Shown: positions 1 to 9,290, counted from the first letter of the stretch. The stretch: 19,557 nucleotides of DNA from Candidatus Marinamargulisbacteria bacterium (GCA_023262965.1 JALQXX010000028.1:1-19557), one strand, 5' to 3'. Notes: generated by a model not told the origin, from the sequence alone. Made by a program: numbers and translations.

Positions 1-2
1 AA

Positions 3-3000
3 ACGGTTGAATTGGATGCTGGCGGCAAAACATTATTGTACCTATTCGTTTATCTTATGCTTACAGGGAGCCTGCCTGTAGTTGCATATCTGCCATTAGC
101 TGCATCTGTATATGAAATCTTAGAACAACACGAAATGGGAACATTACTCAATGCATTAAACCAACCAGAAAGTCGTATTAAATACACAAGGCAGCCATTC
201 CAGTACGACATCGAAACGGATCAATTGGTCCTGGAAGATGGCACTCGAATTGATGTGGATGGAACACAGATTATAATCGACGCGCCTGAATCAGTGACAT
301 TCACAGATACAGACTATGCGGCTAAAATAAATGATTATGTGAATTTACTGTTGGGCGATGCCATAACCAATCCGAACATTACGGAAGTGATATTTAAGGA
401 AAATGGCACGGTAGTGCACCAGGAATCGGATATATTTGTGGGAACGAGTGCCGGGGATCGTGTTCAAGAGACTGAAATGGCCCCTCCAACCAGCGACGAT
501 GCCACATCCGGGGAATCGGGAACTAACAGCGATGCCATATCCAGTGAATCGGGCACGAGTGACGGTGATATCACCCTACCCACGATACAAATTACGCGCG
601 GGGGGGATGACATATTAACCAGCACAGTTAATAATGATTTCCTGTATGGGGGAAAAGGGAATGATGCGTATGTGTTTGACGCCAGTGGGTATGGGCATGA
701 TGTGATCGAGGATCCGGATAATGGGTATATCGTGATTGGCACAGAACAGCTATCCGGAATCGCCCAACCCGTTGAAGGTGAGATCGGCGTGTATGCCCTA
801 AACGGGCAGCGGTTGACTATCAGTGAAAACGGTAAGGACCTGCTGGTTACAAATCCCAATCAAGAGACCATTATCATCAAAAACTGGCAACCGGGTCAGT
901 TTGGAATAAGCCTGGGACTGCCCACAATCAAAGCCCCCGATATCGAATTCGATGACTGGGGTAGCGATAATGGGGTGTATGATTTTGGCTCGTTGAGGAT
1001 AGACGGGACATTGGATGTCCCTAAAATGGCCATTGATATGGATGTGGATATGGGGCAGTTACTGGAATTGCCAAACCTCAATATGGATGCCTCCGAAATT
1101 GGTGTGAGTTTAGGCATCGATCTCAGTGGAATGGCCGCAAGTGTCGTGAATGGCTTTTTGCAGGGCATCATCGATGGCATTCTTAATAGTTTAAAAGAAA
1201 CTATATTTAATGTAATTCTGCAAGGAATTGTGCAAATTGTGGCGAGTATATTCATCCCGATTGTGGGGTGGGCAAGTGCCGCATTGGCATACGCTAATAT
1301 GGCTGAAAAGATTGTCTCAATTTTCAATACATTTAAAGATGCTTATGATGAAGTGGAAAGTATTTATAATAAAGTCAAATCGTTCCAAGATAAAGTCGAG
1401 GCGACATCCGGGAGTATTAGTTCGATTTTTGACATGATTGATGAGATGGATAATGTCTGGCTCGAGGATAATGCGCCGGAAGATGGTATTGCCCATGAGG
1501 TCAGTACAGGTGATGGGGATGATGTGATTTACACAACCAATTATGTTGATCATATTGATGCCGGTGCAGATAATGACCGCGTGTATAGTATGGGTGGGGA
1601 TGATAATGTGGCCTTGGGAGAAGGGGATAATTTTGCGGAACTGGGCGCTGGAAATGACACCGCTACAGCTGGAGCGGGGGACGATATTATTTATGGATTT
1701 AGCGGAGATGATGTCATCAGTGCGGGAGATGGCGACAATCAAATCGATGGCGGCATGGGGAACGATACGATTACCACGGGCAGTGGTGACGACTTTGTAA
1801 ATGGGGGATCCGGAAATGATATCATTAACACAGGGGATGGAAATGATACGATTAAGGGGGATCATAACGACGATGTCATTGATGCCGGCGCAGGCAATGA
1901 CACGATTGATGCGGGAACAGGAAATGACCATGTGATTGCGGGTAGCGGCGACGATACGGTACAGGCCGGTGAAGGGGACGATACCGTGCTTGGGGGAACG
2001 GGTAACGATACCCTATATGGACAGGCCGGAAATGATGTGATTGATGGCGAAGAAGGCGATGATAATATTCATGGGGGCAGTGGGGATGATACGATCAGTG
2101 GCGGACTTGGAAACGATATTATACTGGGCGGTCTGGGCGATGACACGTTAATGGGCGGCGCGGGCGATGATCGGTTATACGGTGGCGAAAATAATGATGT
2201 TATCGCGGGTGGTGCCGGCCATGATACCTTAAGCGGCGGTGCGGGAAGGGATACGTTTGAGCTGGATTCAACGGAATCACAATGGGATGAGGTGACGGAT
2301 TACGAAGATGGCATGGACACAATTAACGTCAGTGCCACAGCGGGTGCGCAATACGAAGCCGCCTATGCGGATGTGGAAAATCACGGGTATACGCACAATC
2401 AGCTGAGTTGGAAAATAAGCGGAACCGATTCGGATGATATCATGCTTGGGGATGGCAATAATGACCGTTTCTATGGCTCAGTGGGTGCCGATGCGATGGT
2501 GGGTGGTGATGGTAACGATACAGCTGATTATACCGAATCTGCCGAAGCAGTAACAATCAATTTAGAAACAAAAGAGGCCGTTGGTGGCGATGCGACAGGC
2601 GATACCTACAGTAGTATCGAATCAATCACGGGAACCGCATATGACGATGTCTTTGTGGGAGATGATTCGGCCAATACCTTTGAGGGCAATGCGGGCGATG
2701 ATACGTTTATTATTGGACGCGGCTATGATCATGTGAGGGGTGGAGCGGGTGTGGATCAGTTTATTATTCAACGCGGCATGCGCGGGGATATTGTGGCCAT
2801 TCATGACTTTAATGCATTCGACGGTGAACAAATTGATTTAAGTGCGTTTGATGATGTGGTGCGTGATTATACGGATTTAGACATTCGATATGAATCCGGG
2901 AATGCAACCGTGGTTTTACCCAATGGGCAGATCATTACAATTATTGGCATGGCGACGGGTGTCGTTGGGCCGGGTCATTTTGTTGGGAATGCATCGATCC

Positions 3001-6000
3001 ATAATGGCGACGCCAATGGGAACACATTATGGGGAGGTGCCTGGGCAGATACCATGGCTGGCAACGATGGGGATGATCGGTTGGTTGGTGGTAGCGGCGA
3101 TGACGTATTGGATGGCGGCGCTGGAAGCGATATTATAGAAGCGGGAACCGGCAGTGATACGCTAATTGGTGGCACAGGATCCGACACATTTAAAATTGAG
3201 GCCCAACTAAATAATGATGACGCTGACCATGTGGTGATTCGTGATTTTAATGTGAGTGAAGATTACGAGAAAATCATGATATCCGGCTATGGGGCAACCG
3301 ATAGCGCCGAGACCCTGTTAAGTCGGGCAACGGATACGGAAACAGGAACCCTGTTGCATCTACTCGACGGAAAAACGATTGAGTTGGTAGGCGTTGATCG
3401 GTCGGCGTTAACGAGTGACCATTTGATAGTGGGGGATGCAGCGATTATGGCAGCCGAGATCAATCAAAAAAAGGCGGCAATAGCTGCGCAAGTGAATTCG
3501 CAACAAGCGGCGGTTACACAGGCTGTCAATGCAGCAAAAGCGTTGGAACTGGCCACACAAAAGCGGTTGGCATTAAACGCATCGATTGAGGCAACGGAAG
3601 CGGCCATTGCCGAGGCAAAAGAGGCGGAACGCGTGGCAAACATTGCCAAGCAGCAGGCGGATAGTTTGGCGGCCATTGAAACACAAAAAGTTCGGGAATC
3701 GCAAATTGGACTATCGTTTGATATTAGTACGAATGGGCGTTACATGGGGGATGTTTCGGTGGTGAAGATGGGCGATTACGAGCAGGGAGACTTTTTACTG
3801 GCCAAGCAATTGGCGGGGAAAGACGTTGTTGTGAGGGATTTTAATGGGGATAGTATGGACGATATTCAAGCGACGGATCGCCTAACCGGTGACGTAACCT
3901 ATTACGAATCAACCGGATTGGGTTTTAAGGTGAATGCCGAATTGGCATATGGGAATAGTGCTGACGGCGTTGAGGCTGTTGCAGCGAATACGGCGCCCCG
4001 TGATGATACGGCTTCGCGTGATTATTACTTATCCATTGAATCGGAAACCCCCACAGAAGCATCCGGAATTTACGGCGATTTTAATGGGGATGGGGTTGAA
4101 GGCGAGTTGGACTTTCAGACGGCGATTGTATTTGAGAATGCATCAACATTGAACGCATTAACCCAAAATGACACGCTAATCGGCGATTTTAATGGGGATG
4201 GCAACGATGATATCCTATCGATTAATAGCGGATCGGGCCAGGTACTGCAGATAGAGTCCAATGGCGACTCGTTTAAAACAGTGCGGCAGTTGGGACGGAC
4301 GCTAACACAGGTGTCGGGGGATCGTTATGTGGGTGATTTTAACGGGGATGGGTTGGATGACGTGATGATAGATACCGTTGATGGGCAAATGATGTTTTTT
4401 TCAAATGGGAGTGGGTTTGAGGATGGCGTTCTTTCGGGGCAATACGATGCGAGTACCTGGTACATTGGTGATTACAATGGGGATGGATTGGATGACACGA
4501 TGCGTGTGATGGCGGGCCAAGCGAATGTGATTTTATCGTGGAGGGCAGAAGACGGGGATACCGGTTTTATGCGTGGTGGGATGGATAATGACGGGGTACA
4601 GCATGAATTCGATCAACGTATACCAGAATTGGTTGATGGTACGTCGAACACGCGGGCTATTTATGGACCTAGTGACGTTAATGGCGATGGTAAAGATGAT
4701 TTGGTTTTTCATCGGGGCGATTTAGGGGATGAGAGTGGTATCTACAGTTACCTATCAACGGGTAGTGGGTTTGAAGATGGGGGCCAAATTTTAGGTGCAG
4801 CGGGTAACCATTCTGAATTTACCTATGGCGATTTTGATGGGGATGGATTCGGGGATATGTTTCAACAACAGGATACAGGATCCCTTGATATGATTATTAA
4901 TCAACAGACTATGGATGGGGCGCCGCTACAATCCGTGTGGTTGGATGGGCTTGGTGAGCATAAGTCTTGGCAGGTGGGTGATTTTAACGGGGATGGCAAA
5001 GACGATATCATCGCTATTGGCCAGGGAAATGCCGATGTGTATTTGTCAACGGGGGATGCGTTTGAAAATGCCAATACCATGGTTGAGGGTATGGATCAGC
5101 TGTTAAAGGTTGATGTGGCGGATCATCGGTATATGACAGCATGGGTGGAATATGGGGCATCACAAAGTGAAACGTATATGTACGCCCGATTTTTTAATCA
5201 ATATGGCGAGGCCTTGAGTGATCCGGTACTGATTGACCAGTATACAAGGTCGCCCTTATCCCCAGATAAAGAATTTTCAATTAAAAAAATAGCGATTGAT
5301 GATAATCAGTACACCTATGAATTTGCATTTGTTGATTCGGCAGCCGTTCAACGACGTACACTAGAATTTACATTTGATGACACGCAATTGGCGAGCGTTC
5401 AAGAAACCAACCGTTCTGAGGTTTTACTAGGAAATAGTGAGAGTTCAATTAAAGAAGAAGATATTGAGAAAGAAGTTAGAGAGATAGATGAAAAAATCAA
5501 TTCTTTAAAAGAATCTTTACATGGTTATTCTAATTCTAATAATTCTTTACACTATTCTTTTTCCATTTTTAAAATTTCAATTCTAAATAACTTAAAAAAT
5601 AAGTTATTAGAAAAGATTGACTACATTTATAAGGAAAATAGTGTGGATCGCGTTTACTTGGATACCGTGGGTGATGGCGATGCATTTTCGTTGTTGGAAA
5701 GTGCGAATGAAACGTATACTCCCGATATTGATGATCAAGATGGTCACCTAAAATGCGAGCATAATTGGGTTCCTTTTAAAGGGCATATAAATAAATGTTT
5801 TGAAGAAATTGATACGTACAAAAAATACGAGCAGGACAGTGGCGATTTGAGTTTGGGTAGTTTTACTTCCAGTGGTATGCAGACGAATACCATTGACGAT
5901 TACACCACGAACAAAGAGTTAGTGAAACAAAAAATCGTACGTACAACATGGAAGACCAACTGGGGGAATAAACATTCCGAATCGACAACAACAAAGAGTA

Positions 6001-9000
6001 CAGATTATACGGGCCCCTTTGCCGTGCCCTACAAGCCCGTAGCATTTGATATGGGCAATAATGTGGGAATATTGTACCAGGTAACCCAAGGGGACGCTGT
6101 TCAGCTAAAGTTAGACATTGCCAATAAATTACATTTGACGCAGGTGTCTGAGTCCCTCATTTATTCGACGTCTGTGTCAGAATCAAGTCAAGAATATCGC
6201 GGGTATTTTGACATGGACGCGCGTCAATTGAGTGATGGTCGTGTTGTAGTGGTATGGTCGCAATTAAACAGTTCGGGACTCGGGGTGCAGATTAACGCCA
6301 AATTATTGAGTGCAACGGGGGCGTCTTTATCAACGCGGCATACGGTGGTTGTTCCCAATAATGGGTATGGTATTGCCGACATAGAACTCGCCGAATTAAG
6401 TGATAATAAATTTGCGATTACCTGGAGCAGTTCGGGCGGGCAAGACGGTAGCGGGTATGGCGTGTATGGGCAATTAATATCGATAACGGGAGAGGGCGGC
6501 GGATCCGTCATTAACCGATTGGGGATTCCGGACCTAATAAATGTTGAAACCAGTGGGTCTCAAACCAATCGCGACATCCTAAGTTTAGCGGATGATGAAG
6601 CGGTATTTTTCTATTATGATGCCGACACACAAACCTTAAAAGGGCGTGTCCTGCGTGAAAATACCGACGTTAATTCATTGGAGGGGAATACCGAATTGAC
6701 AGTCATGCAAAACGGTAATTACCAAACGGATGGGGCATCAGGCATTGCAAGTACATCAGGAATCGCGAGTGCCGCAGGGACGATGACGACATCGGGGTTA
6801 AATGGTATTGACATCAGCACGGGTGCATCACCGATGATGGATGAAATAGGGGAGGGAGGGTTAACGGCTGAGTCGTCCGAGGCGTTAGCATGGGCGGAAC
6901 TTCAAGCGGATATCGCCAAAGCCCAACAGGCAACGATTGAAGCAATACAACGGCACCAATTGGCACAACAAACAGAATATGATAGCCGAGAACGATTGGC
7001 AGACAATGCCGCAATCATGTTGAATCAGCACTTTGATTCTGCGACAATAGAAACCAAAATCGATGCATTTCAAGCTGAAATTGATGCCTGGGCGGCCGCT
7101 CAAACGGTGACCGATACAGCGGGTGATGACGTGTTAACGGGGCAATCCGGCGATGATGTTATTGTGGCCACAACAGGCCATGACGTTTTGGTTGGAGGCG
7201 ATGGAAATGATATCCTGGTTAGCAGTAGTGATGGGGGGGTATTGGTTGGTGGTAATGGTGACGATCGTTTTGTGATTCAGCAAGGTGATCAAACCATGGT
7301 AACAATTTATGATTTTAGCGCTGGCGATGTCATTAATTTAGATGGGTTTAGCACCGTAACCGCGTTTGAGGATTTGCAATTTGAAGACGTAACCGTCGAC
7401 GGGGAAGAGCTTGTGGCGGTTCACGTGGATGCGGATAATACCGTCATAATTAAAGGGGTGGCCTTGGCCGATGTGAATGAATCCATGTTTGAAGGGCGGG
7501 TATTAAACCACCGGCCCACCTTAGCGGTTACACAAATAGAGGTCCTTGAGGATACGGATATTGTATTGAATATTCATGAAGCTATAAATGATGTGGATGG
7601 GGATGCAACCGCCATTGTATCCATTTCCGATGGTGCCTACGGGGTTATTATCAATGAATCGGGTCAATGGAAATATCGTCCACAGGCCAATTTTAATGGG
7701 GAAGATACCATACGTGTTGTCATAGAAGATGAAAATCATGCCCGAAGCCATTATCAAATACGCCTGAACGTGAATGGTGTCAACGATGCCCCCGAATTGC
7801 TATTAGAAACCCTATCGGGAAAAGAGGATCGAGTGACGTATTTGGCGCCGATAGCGTGGGCTGTTGATATCGATGGAGATGCGTTAACCCTAGAATCGGT
7901 GGGAAGCGCGAGCCATGGAACGGTTGAAATAGTGGATGACCTAATCAAGTACACGCCAATGGCCAACTACAACGGAACCGATACCTTTGAGTATACCGTG
8001 AGTGATGGAAATGGTGGGCTGACAACGCAAACAATGACGTTGTTTATTGATCCAATCAATGATGAAATTCGACTCAAGAAATACATTCCGACCTGGGATG
8101 TTCAAGCCGATGAAGCCTTTGCCTTTACACTGACGGACAGTCTTCTTGAGGATGTCGAAGGCGATGCTGAAACCAGCATTGCGCTTAAAAACGGGGAAGA
8201 CCTACCGGATTGGCTGCATTATGACGCCAGCACCCATCAACTGTCGGGCACACCCGATGCGGCGTATGCGGGACAGATTATCAGTATTGAGATTACCGCT
8301 AAAGATGCGGTTTCAGTGCTTAAAACCACCATTCATGTTGCTATCGCCAGTGTGACCGGATCGGATGCGAATGATATTCTGGTGGATACGGTAGGGGATG
8401 ACATTGTCCGGGGCGGGTCAGGCAACGATGAGCTCATTAGCGGCTTGGGCACCGACCTTCTCTTGGGCGGGGAAGGGGATGACACGTTTGACTATGCCGA
8501 AGACGCCCTCTGGACCAGTTCGTATTTTGCGTACAACACGGACACCGGTGATAAAGTGGCTGTGATTGGCATGAAACGCAGCTACGACATGTTTGACGGG
8601 GGTGATGGCATCGATGTCTTGAAACTCACATCCGACAATGATGCCTATTTTCTTGATGACGAGTATAGCCCCACACAAACGGGTGACGGCCGATTGCATA
8701 ACGTTGAAAAAATAGACGCCGGTGCCGGACAGGATATCGTGGATCTCTCGTCGTCCCGATTCACGTATGGTGATATTGAAATCAACGGGGGAGACGGCAA
8801 TGATGTCGTATGGGGCAATGCCGGAAACGACACGTTGTACGGTGACGCCGGCGATGATAATATCCAAGGCGGACAAGGAAACGATGCCTTATATGGCGGT
8901 TCCGGTTCAGATATCCTAAAAGGCGTTACCGGAGACGATACGTTAGACGGCGGTGCTGGCGCGGATGATCTTTTTGGCGGTTCCGGTGCGGATATCTTTG

Positions 9001-9227
9001 TATTTAGCAATGTAGACGATTCCACAACAACTGAAATGGATACCATACACGACTTTTCTCAAAGGGATGATCGCATTGATGTGAGCCAGTTGGATTTTAA
9101 CAGCTTGGATGATTTTCAATTTACTTTTGATGGAACGGACACAATTGTTAATGCCGTCGACGAGGCGTTTGCGTTTACCCTATCGGGTGAACATCACCTA
9201 ACCGAGAATGATTTTGTATTTGCTTAG
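3..9227 (+). CDS. Giant multidomain RTX protein, type I secretion substrate (5' partial)
   Basis: The frame is open from the left edge, so the start lies upstream. The first candidate starts inside are TTG at 12 and ATG at 57, neither with a ribosome-binding site. Residues below count from the TTG at 12. Order: hydrophobic stretch 7-33; S/T/G/E linker 150-195; RTX-related domain 195-300 (GGKGND, KNWQPGQFGI); hydrophobic helices about 380-440; main RTX array 498-752; further RTX blocks about 800-920 and 997-1061; Ala/Gln coiled coil 1141-1236; eight VCBS/FG-GAP repeats (DFNGDGxDD) 1276-1670; propeller-like blades (VVWSQ, ITWSSSGGQDGSGYGVYGQ) to about 2190; second coiled coil 2286-2363; RTX 2366-2425; two cadherin-like repeats 2504-2686 (ending NGVNDAP and DPINDE); a dystroglycan-type cadherin domain 2688-2782; RTX 2780-2997; C-terminal tail ending DFVFA. 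The acidic, almost cysteine-free composition and the adjacent exporter indicate a Ca-folded surface or secreted protein. Adhesin or toxin is inference; no enzymatic domain was recognised. Residues 1807-1877 are encoded by anomalously AT-rich DNA. Confidence 0.9.
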   Translation, partial: TVELDAGGKTLLYLFVYLMLTGSLPVVAYLPLAASVYEILEQHEMGTLLNALNQPESRIKYTRQPFQYDIETDQLVLEDGTRIDVDGTQIIIDAPESVTFTDTDYAAKINDYVNLLLGDAITNPNITEVIFKENGTVVHQESDIFVGTSAGDRVQETEMAPPTSDDATSGESGTNSDAISSESGTSDGDITLPTIQITRGGDDILTSTVNNDFLYGGKGNDAYVFDASGYGHDVIEDPDNGYIVIGTEQLSGIAQPVEGEIGVYALNGQRLTISENGKDLLVTNPNQETIIIKNWQPGQFGISLGLPTIKAPDIEFDDWGSDNGVYDFGSLRIDGTLDVPKMAIDMDVDMGQLLELPNLNMDASEIGVSLGIDLSGMAASVVNGFLQGIIDGILNSLKETIFNVILQGIVQIVASIFIPIVGWASAALAYANMAEKIVSIFNTFKDAYDEVESIYNKVKSFQDKVEATSGSISSIFDMIDEMDNVWLEDNAPEDGIAHEVSTGDGDDVIYTTNYVDHIDAGADNDRVYSMGGDDNVALGEGDNFAELGAGNDTATAGAGDDIIYGFSGDDVISAGDGDNQIDGGMGNDTITTGSGDDFVNGGSGNDIINTGDGNDTIKGDHNDDVIDAGAGNDTIDAGTGNDHVIAGSGDDTVQAGEGDDTVLGGTGNDTLYGQAGNDVIDGEEGDDNIHGGSGDDTISGGLGNDIILGGLGDDTLMGGAGDDRLYGGENNDVIAGGAGHDTLSGGAGRDTFELDSTESQWDEVTDYEDGMDTINVSATAGAQYEAAYADVENHGYTHNQLSWKISGTDSDDIMLGDGNNDRFYGSVGADAMVGGDGNDTADYTESAEAVTINLETKEAVGGDATGDTYSSIESITGTAYDDVFVGDDSANTFEGNAGDDTFIIGRGYDHVRGGAGVDQFIIQRGMRGDIVAIHDFNAFDGEQIDLSAFDDVVRDYTDLDIRYESGNATVVLPNGQIITIIGMATGVVGPGHFVGNASIHNGDANGNTLWGGAWADTMAGNDGDDRLVGGSGDDVLDGGAGSDIIEAGTGSDTLIGGTGSDTFKIEAQLNNDDADHVVIRDFNVSEDYEKIMISGYGATDSAETLLSRATDTETGTLLHLLDGKTIELVGVDRSALTSDHLIVGDAAIMAAEINQKKAAIAAQVNSQQAAVTQAVNAAKALELATQKRLALNASIEATEAAIAEAKEAERVANIAKQQADSLAAIETQKVRESQIGLSFDISTNGRYMGDVSVVKMGDYEQGDFLLAKQLAGKDVVVRDFNGDSMDDIQATDRLTGDVTYYESTGLGFKVNAELAYGNSADGVEAVAANTAPRDDTASRDYYLSIESETPTEASGIYGDFNGDGVEGELDFQTAIVFENASTLNALTQNDTLIGDFNGDGNDDILSINSGSGQVLQIESNGDSFKTVRQLGRTLTQVSGDRYVGDFNGDGLDDVMIDTVDGQMMFFSNGSGFEDGVLSGQYDASTWYIGDYNGDGLDDTMRVMAGQANVILSWRAEDGDTGFMRGGMDNDGVQHEFDQRIPELVDGTSNTRAIYGPSDVNGDGKDDLVFHRGDLGDESGIYSYLSTGSGFEDGGQILGAAGNHSEFTYGDFDGDGFGDMFQQQDTGSLDMIINQQTMDGAPLQSVWLDGLGEHKSWQVGDFNGDGKDDIIAIGQGNADVYLSTGDAFENANTMVEGMDQLLKVDVADHRYMTAWVEYGASQSETYMYARFFNQYGEALSDPVLIDQYTRSPLSPDKEFSIKKIAIDDNQYTYEFAFVDSAAVQRRTLEFTFDDTQLASVQETNRSEVLLGNSESSIKEEDIEKEVREIDEKINSLKESLHGYSNSNNSLHYSFSIFKISILNNLKNKLLEKIDYIYKENSVDRVYLDTVGDGDAFSLLESANETYTPDIDDQDGHLKCEHNWVPFKGHINKCFEEIDTYKKYEQDSGDLSLGSFTSSGMQTNTIDDYTTNKELVKQKIVRTTWKTNWGNKHSESTTTKSTDYTGPFAVPYKPVAFDMGNNVGILYQVTQGDAVQLKLDIANKLHLTQVSESLIYSTSVSESSQEYRGYFDMDARQLSDGRVVVVWSQLNSSGLGVQINAKLLSATGASLSTRHTVVVPNNGYGIADIELAELSDNKFAITWSSSGGQDGSGYGVYGQLISITGEGGGSVINRLGIPDLINVETSGSQTNRDILSLADDEAVFFYYDADTQTLKGRVLRENTDVNSLEGNTELTVMQNGNYQTDGASGIASTSGIASAAGTMTTSGLNGIDISTGASPMMDEIGEGGLTAESSEALAWAELQADIAKAQQATIEAIQRHQLAQQTEYDSRERLADNAAIMLNQHFDSATIETKIDAFQAEIDAWAAAQTVTDTAGDDVLTGQSGDDVIVATTGHDVLVGGDGNDILVSSSDGGVLVGGNGDDRFVIQQGDQTMVTIYDFSAGDVINLDGFSTVTAFEDLQFEDVTVDGEELVAVHVDADNTVIIKGVALADVNESMFEGRVLNHRPTLAVTQIEVLEDTDIVLNIHEAINDVDGDATAIVSISDGAYGVIINESGQWKYRPQANFNGEDTIRVVIEDENHARSHYQIRLNVNGVNDAPELLLETLSGKEDRVTYLAPIAWAVDIDGDALTLESVGSASHGTVEIVDDLIKYTPMANYNGTDTFEYTVSDGNGGLTTQTMTLFIDPINDEIRLKKYIPTWDVQADEAFAFTLTDSLLEDVEGDAETSIALKNGEDLPDWLHYDASTHQLSGTPDAAYAGQIISIEITAKDAVSVLKTTIHVAIASVTGSDANDILVDTVGDDIVRGGSGNDELISGLGTDLLLGGEGDDTFDYAEDALWTSSYFAYNTDTGDKVAVIGMKRSYDMFDGGDGIDVLKLTSDNDAYFLDDEYSPTQTGDGRLHNVEKIDAGAGQDIVDLSSSRFTYGDIEINGGDGNDVVWGNAGNDTLYGDAGDDNIQGGQGNDALYGGSGSDILKGVTGDDTLDGGAGADDLFGGSGADIFVFSNVDDSTTTEMDTIHDFSQRDDRIDVSQLDFNSLDDFQFTFDGTDTIVNAVDEAFAFTLSGEHHLTENDFVFA
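1503..2270 (+). repeat. Main RTX nonapeptide array
   Basis: About 27 degenerate copies of GGxGxDxxU-type nonapeptides (e.g. GGSGDDTIS, GGLGNDIIL, GGAGDDRLY) run almost without interruption. Such repeats bind calcium and fold into parallel beta-rolls after export. Smaller blocks of the same repeat lie at about 2418-2770, 3000-3195, 7107-7275, 8346-8490 and 8700-9005. Confidence 0.92.
3837..5012 (+). repeat. Eight VCBS/FG-GAP (DxNGDGxDD) repeats
   Basis: The Asp that opens each DFNGDGxDD-like calcium loop lies at residues 1276, 1356, 1392, 1442, 1487, 1555, 1607 and 1657 (counted from the TTG at 12). Repeats of this kind usually form blades of a beta-propeller. The DNA is also conserved: variants of GGCGATTTTAATGGGGATGG recur at 4075, 4183, 4333, 4468, 4828 and 4978, which suggests recent duplication or recombination among blades. 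Confidence 0.88.
5430..5640 (+). other. AT-rich in-frame segment inside the RTX gene, probable insertion
   Basis: Between 5451 and 5640 I count 38 G+C in 190 bases (20%), against about 47% in the 60 bases 5341-5400. The reading frame stays open. Codon choice changes: TCT and TTA dominate for Ser and Leu, and the peptide becomes rich in K, E, N, S and I, unlike the D/G/T-rich remainder. Two inverted repeats lie inside (5500-5514 and 5583-5610). The encoded stretch looks like a charged helix followed by a short hydrophobic/Asn-Lys part. Its exact ends are not visible. Confidence 0.7.
5583..5610 (+). repeat. Hairpin within the AT-rich segment
   Basis: CTAAATAACTT is followed by a loop of about seven bases and AAGTTATTAG. 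The stem has ten pairs with one bulged A. A shorter inverted repeat, ATTCTTT-A-AAAGAAT, lies at 5500-5514. Confidence 0.7.
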
Positions 9228-9253
9228 GGATGGGCATGAAACCGACGCATCTC

Positions 9254-9282
9254 TTTTCAACATCGCAAAAAACTTGGATAAT
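9254..9282 (+). promoter_or_regulatory. Possible weak promoter before the TolC-like gene
   Basis: TTTTCA (9254-9259) and GATAAT (9277-9282) are separated by 17 bases in the 63-bp gap between the RTX stop and the next gene. The -10 is good and the -35 is poor. It could let the exporter be expressed apart from its very large upstream gene. Confidence 0.3.
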
Positions 9283-9290
9283 AGCACAAG

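Noticed and set aside
1317-1931. Long minus-strand ORF of 204 codons opposite the RTX array
   Set aside because: It is an antisense shadow: GAT/GGN-rich repeats rarely produce stops on the other strand. No ribosome-binding site or protein-like pattern.
3464-3676. Minus-strand Ala/Ser/Cys-rich ORF
   Set aside because: It is the antisense of the Ala-rich coiled coil of the RTX protein; its composition follows from that.
9228-9260. Possible attenuator between the RTX gene and the TolC-like gene (GATGGGC...GCATC then TCTTTT)
   Set aside because: The stem is too short and interrupted to support a terminator.
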